Positions 60,300-64,000 of a stretch of 64,000 nucleotides of DNA are shown piece by piece (within the stretch, counting starts at the first letter, position 1; the number at the start of each line of letters is the position of its first letter). A model generated the notes under the pieces. The model was not told the origin of the DNA and did no database searches. It saw only the letters and a list, made by a program, of their open reading frames with translations. A program made the translations under genes and the position numbers. This DNA is from Pyrenochaeta sp. MPI-SDFR-AT-0127 (taxonomy: Eukaryota > Ascomycota > Dothideomycetes > Pleosporales > Cucurbitariaceae). The stretch spans positions 1,116,001 to 1,180,000 of the forward strand of contig JAGTJM010000003.1 of assembly GCA_020747015.1 (NCBI GenBank), read 5' to 3'.

Positions 60300-63200
60300 G
60301 CCGCGATTTCCGCAGCTATGCCCGGTGCAGCTGGCTTAGCGGACAGCCGACACGTCGCGAGAACATTGTTCCGCGCCGCCCCACGTCACTCCTGTAAACA
60401 GGAGCCAGCTGTCCCTAAAGGCCTGCCGTTTACCCTCAACCGTTATCTACATATGCTTTGCCGGCCATACAGATACTGGTTCTACTAACTGGATGCTGTG
60501 CTTCTAGGTTCGTAGAGGCACTTGCCTCGTGTTTGCGACCGCGATACCTTCAGTCTCCCCCCAGCACTCGGCTGTCGTCTACGCGTCTCTGATCCCCACT
60601 TGCCCAAGGATCTGCGTCTGCTCTACAAATTCGATGGCTTTGGTGGCTAACTGTGGCTTGCTCAGGATGGCTCGGAGGTTGTGTCGTCCAGAGAGGTTGC
60701 CGAATACCTGGTTCCGGAGGTCCTTGTGCGTCCTGCAGCGGAGGAGGATGTGAGCGACGGTCTGCCGCCTCTCTCCACACTGGCATCGCGGGCTGGTGAC
60801 CCCTGGCACTCTCTGGCTGAAGAGGAAGTCATTGAGCCCAATTTTCTCCGTCCGCAGCTGCACCAGCAGGGCGCTCTCTCGCTTGCTGAGGCCTTCATGG
60901 AGCTGGAGCACCTTCTTGGTAGGCCGTGGTGTGTGTCTATAGGTCGCTCTGCCCTTGTTCTCTGCTCTCCACTTGGCTGTCCACGCTCGCTCCGTCTGTG
61001 TCTTGCACCACTTCCTAAGTGTGGACTTGAGTGGGTATAACTTTGGAGGTGCTTCTGCTGGTGGACGTCTGCGGCCGTTTTCTCTCCACCCTGTGGCCTC
61101 CTTGGCGGCCTTGTCTGCGGCTTCGTTTCCCGGGATTCCGACGTGGGCCGGTATCCACCGGACTGTCACTGGCCATCCCCTGTCCTGGAGCTCCTGGACT
61201 TGTCTCGCGATCTCCTCAAGGATGTAGGCTCCGGACCTTCCTTCCGCCTTTGCTATTGACCAGATGGCGGCTTGATTGTCTGTGTAGATAGCTACGTCTC
61301 GGCGCCCGCCGCCTTGTTCTACGTACTCTTGTGCTATCTGCAGTGCCAGGCTTATTCCTTGCAGCTCGGCTGCGTAAACTGTCGAGACAGTGTTTGGCCC
61401 CATGTGTACGGCGCGGGTCCGCTGGATGATTGGGCATACCGCTGCCGCGCCTGTCTCTCCATCTATGCCGCTGCCGTCCGTGTAGATGCTGAGGCACCGG
61501 CCCGTATCGTTCTTCCTATCATGTCGCTCTCTTGCTTTCTCGGCATTGTTCTCTATGTGCGTCGCTGGGCCTTGTCTCCATGGTGGGGTCATGAATGGTG
61601 GTATCGGCTCCTGGGTGTCGAAGCCTTGGCTTCGTCGGCTCTTCATGTCATCGTAGATCTTCTGCCAGGAGTTGGGGTGCCCCCTGCGTTTTCTGGTTGT
61701 GTTGGTAGGTTGCGCTGTGCCTGTCTTGAGGCCCGCCATGTCCGCCATGTCCTTGTTCGAGAGAAGCCGTGTGATAACGTCTGCGTTGTGTTTCCATATC
61801 TGTTGCTCCATTGGCAGGAGGTGTGCTTCAATGTTTAGTGCGGCGCTCGATGTGGCTCTGTATGCCCCGCAGATGACTCTTGCTGCTCTCGCTTGGATGC
61901 TCTGTAGGATTTCGAGTGTCTTTTTCGTGTATGTCTTTCCTCTCGTGCTCGCGTTGAACCAGACTGAGCACGCATACATCATCTGAGGGAGCGCAGTGCC
62001 TTCGTATATCCTACGCATGTCGACCAGTCCCACACCCCAGGTAGACCCCCCAAGGCAGCTTAGTGCGTTCACTGTCTTTGTCGCCCTTTGTCTGATCTCT
62101 TCTATATGTTCCTTCCATCGGAGTTTGGTATCCAACGTTAGTCCCAAGTACTTGCATGTTGCCTTAGGCTTCACCTCGCCCCATTCAGTCTGGACTCCTC
62201 TGCTGGTATTGATCCGCGTCAGTGATCTTGTGAAGTGGGTCAACTGGAATTTGTCGGGGGCGAAAACTGAAGCGTGGGTGCTAGCCCAGCGTTGTGCCTT
62301 CTCCAGGGCTCTGCTCAGTGTGTCGCATGTCGCTTCCGTCGTTTTACCCCACGCTAGGATACCCACGTCGTCTATGTAGCCTGTTGACATAGTGTCCGGT
62401 TCTCGGGTGCACTCGTCTATGAGATCGGCATTATAGAAGAGGTAAAGAATAGGTGACAGCGGCGAGCCTTGCGGTATCCCCGTGTTTATGGCGTATTCAC
62501 GTGACTGGAATCCGTCAACTGCAATGCTAGTGTGCCTGTTACTTAGGAAGCTTGCGATCCACTTGACTGTTTTCTCATCTACCTTTCTCTTTCGCAAGTT
62601 GTGGAGCAGTCGCGAGTGCGAGACATTGTCAAAGGCGCCTGACACGTCGAGCAGCAGGAGGCTCGCTACTTGTCCAGGTTTCTTGTTCCATGCTTCGTGT
62701 ATCTTCTTTGTGACTGCGTGGAGCGCATGTTCTGTAGAGCGCATCTTCCTGCCGCCTATATGAGATGCTGGCAGCACGTGGTGTGTCTCTGCTAGATGGC
62801 TGAGACGACGGGCGACCACCGCGTCCATCACTTTACCAATCGTGTTGAGCAGAGCAATCGGACGGTATGCCTTTGGCACTGTGTAGTTGTCTTTGCCAGG
62901 CTTGCGCAATACTACCGTGGTCGACTCGCGGAAGTGTGCTGGGCAGTATCCCAGTTGCAGACTTTGGTTAAAGACCCTTGTTAAGTGGGTTGCGATTAGA
63001 TCTTTCCCTGCCTGTAGTGCTCGATTCACTATGCCGTCGGGGCCTGGGGCTTTGAGGGGAGATGCTGTGCGGATGGCGTCTCTTACTTCCTTCTCGATTA
63101 TTGGCGGCAGCTCGACCTGGCCGCTGTACTCGGCGGTTTGTATGTCTCTTAAGTCTGCTTCTGGTGGCGTGGGAAAGAAGGTGTCTCGGAATAGGTCCGC

Positions 63201-64000
63201 TTTGTCGCCTGGCTCCGTGATTTCGTGCTGAGTTGTTGGGTGCCGTATGGCCGGTGTGACCCTGGGGGCCTCGTTGCCTCTCGTCTTTGCCCAGCTAGCG
63301 AGCCTCCACAGCTTCTCCGGCGACTCCGCTGCCTCTTCTACTCGGTGCCGATGCATTTTTGTTAGTGTCTTCCTGATGACTCTTGCCTTATGGTTCCTCG
63401 CTGCTCGGTACTCTTCCCACGTCTCCTCCGTATTGTGCTGACTATGCCGTCTTTTTAATCTTTTGGTCTCTGCGAGGACCTCCTTGCATTCGTCGGTCCA
63501 TCCCTCCCGTGACTGAGGTGCTAAACATGTTTGCGGGACTGTTTTATCAATTGCCTTTTTGACTGCCATGACTATTTCGTGAACGTATCTATCTAAGGCT
63601 GCTTTTGTCGCCGGTCTGCGTACTGGTGGTAGGGCTTGTTTCAGTGCTTTAGTGTAGGCTTTCTCATTCAGACGCTTGTAGTTCTTCCTTAGCGTATTTT
63701 CCAGGCGTTGTACGGTCATGTCTAGCACGGTGCTTATCGGTAGGTGGTCTGAGTCGTGGTCGAGGTCTCGGTCTACTTCGCTCCTGACTATTCTGTCTAC
63801 TAGTCCCATGGTTACCAAGCACAAATCAATAGTCGATCGCCAGGCTGCTTCTTCGAACGTGATCGTCCCGGGAGGTAGTGTGTTACTGAGGTTGAAGTCT
63901 TCCATAATTGCTACAAGGTCTTCAGATTGTGGGTGTATGCGCCTTACATCCGACCCTCCCCAAAGGGGATGATGTAGATTAAAATCGCCCAGGACTATTT
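60300..64000 (-). mobile_element. LINE (non-LTR) retrotransposon, 3' part, cut by window edge
   Basis: The element lies on the minus strand and contains the reverse transcriptase/RNase H frame listed separately. The left border is only approximate, somewhere between about 60300 and 60578; no poly-A tail or clear target-site duplication was seen. The 5' end is outside the window. The intact frame suggests a young copy. Confidence 0.85.
60579..64000 (-). CDS. LINE ORF2: endonuclease end, reverse transcriptase, RNase H (partial)
   Basis: The frame is open from the window edge for about 1139 codons to a stop at 60579. At the edge, GDFNLHHPLWGG is the tail motif of an apurinic-type (EEP) endonuclease. 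Reverse transcriptase motifs follow: KAPGPDGI, KAYRPIALLN, LLLLDVSGAFDNV (catalytic Asp), GIPQGSPLSPILYLFYN and GYIDDVGIL (catalytic Asp pair, YIDD variant). RNase H comes next, with TDGSGIDGETGAAA, YAAELQGISLAL, IYTDNQAAIW and WIPAHVGIPGNEAADKAAKEA, so its acidic residues are intact. A C-terminal CxC...H...C segment (RCQCGERRQTVAHILLRC) is the usual zinc-binding tail. The order fits the Tad/I-type LINE group with RNase H. The element copies itself by target-primed reverse transcription. No internal stop is seen, unusual in a genome with repeat-induced mutation. Confidence 0.95.
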   Translation of the reverse strand, partial: IVLGDFNLHHPLWGGSDVRRIHPQSEDLVAIMEDFNLSNTLPPGTITFEEAAWRSTIDLCLVTMGLVDRIVRSEVDRDLDHDSDHLPISTVLDMTVQRLENTLRKNYKRLNEKAYTKALKQALPPVRRPATKAALDRYVHEIVMAVKKAIDKTVPQTCLAPQSREGWTDECKEVLAETKRLKRRHSQHNTEETWEEYRAARNHKARVIRKTLTKMHRHRVEEAAESPEKLWRLASWAKTRGNEAPRVTPAIRHPTTQHEITEPGDKADLFRDTFFPTPPEADLRDIQTAEYSGQVELPPIIEKEVRDAIRTASPLKAPGPDGIVNRALQAGKDLIATHLTRVFNQSLQLGYCPAHFRESTTVVLRKPGKDNYTVPKAYRPIALLNTIGKVMDAVVARRLSHLAETHHVLPASHIGGRKMRSTEHALHAVTKKIHEAWNKKPGQVASLLLLDVSGAFDNVSHSRLLHNLRKRKVDEKTVKWIASFLSNRHTSIAVDGFQSREYAINTGIPQGSPLSPILYLFYNADLIDECTREPDTMSTGYIDDVGILAWGKTTEATCDTLSRALEKAQRWASTHASVFAPDKFQLTHFTRSLTRINTSRGVQTEWGEVKPKATCKYLGLTLDTKLRWKEHIEEIRQRATKTVNALSCLGGSTWGVGLVDMRRIYEGTALPQMMYACSVWFNASTRGKTYTKKTLEILQSIQARAARVICGAYRATSSAALNIEAHLLPMEQQIWKHNADVITRLLSNKDMADMAGLKTGTAQPTNTTRKRRGHPNSWQKIYDDMKSRRSQGFDTQEPIPPFMTPPWRQGPATHIENNAEKARERHDRKNDTGRCLSIYTDGSGIDGETGAAAVCPIIQRTRAVHMGPNTVSTVYAAELQGISLALQIAQEYVEQGGGRRDVAIYTDNQAAIWSIAKAEGRSGAYILEEIARQVQELQDRGWPVTVRWIPAHVGIPGNEAADKAAKEATGWRENGRRRPPAEAPPKLYPLKSTLRKWCKTQTERAWTAKWRAENKGRATYRHTPRPTKKVLQLHEGLSKRESALLVQLRTEKIGLNDFLFSQRVPGVTSPRCQCGERRQTVAHILLRCRTHKDLRNQVFGNLSGRHNLRAILSKPQLATKAIEFVEQTQILGQVGIRDA

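Noticed and set aside
1..64000. CRISPR arrays, rRNA or bacterial operons
   Set aside because: No spaced direct repeats, no rRNA-like sequence and no bacterial gene spacing; all genes have fungal introns or families.

Overview
The window looks like nuclear DNA of a filamentous ascomycete (Pezizomycotina, most likely Dothideomycetes/Pleosporales). The genes are compact, with many introns of about 45-65 bp that use GT-AG borders and CTAAC-like branch sites. The families are typical of that group: HET-domain proteins, a NACHT/ankyrin receptor, a GPI-anchored cysteine-rich DUF7707-type protein, a Fungal_trans_2-type regulator, and YPT35, SAS4, COQ6 and RRN3. There is no bacterial gene organisation. 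Exon borders given here were worked out by hand from splice consensus and frame continuity. Each multi-exon model closes in frame, but none has transcript support.

Layout. 0.3-2.4 kb: a HET-domain gene (minus). 3.9-4.7 kb: a five-exon gene I do not recognise. 6.3-8.9 kb: a secreted GH92 alpha-mannosidase. 10.6-14.4 kb: an NLR-like NACHT protein ending in nearly identical ankyrin repeats. 16.0-17.9 kb: a single-exon HET gene. 18.5-43.2 kb: mostly core genes, namely a 4CL-like acyl-CoA ligase with a peroxisomal tail, an EthD protein, a conserved unknown, a 2EXR/F-box-like gene with a poly-G frameshift, a SAS4 homologue, a YPT35-like PX protein, a DUF7707 cell-surface protein, a disordered protein, COQ6, a ChaC gamma-glutamylcyclotransferase, a fungal transcription factor and a ZIP metal transporter. 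43.2-46.1 kb: AT-rich and empty. 46.1-52.9 kb: a seven-exon gene of about 2167 codons joining a GHKL (Hsp90-like) ATPase, a DUF3883-like nuclease-fold segment and a HET domain. 53.3-57.4 kb: an F-box-like gene and another HET gene. 58.1-60.1 kb: RRN3. 60.6-64.0 kb: the 3' part of an intact LINE that runs off the right edge.

Five of the genes (three stand-alone HET, one NLR, one GHKL-HET fusion) belong to families used in fungal non-self recognition and regulated cell death. They lie in the two outer, repeat- and AT-rich parts of the window and flank a housekeeping middle. The GHKL-DUF3883-HET fusion is the best candidate for an undescribed system: an ATPase sensor or switch, a nuclease-like module that seems to have lost its catalytic lysine, and a death-effector domain on one predicted polypeptide.
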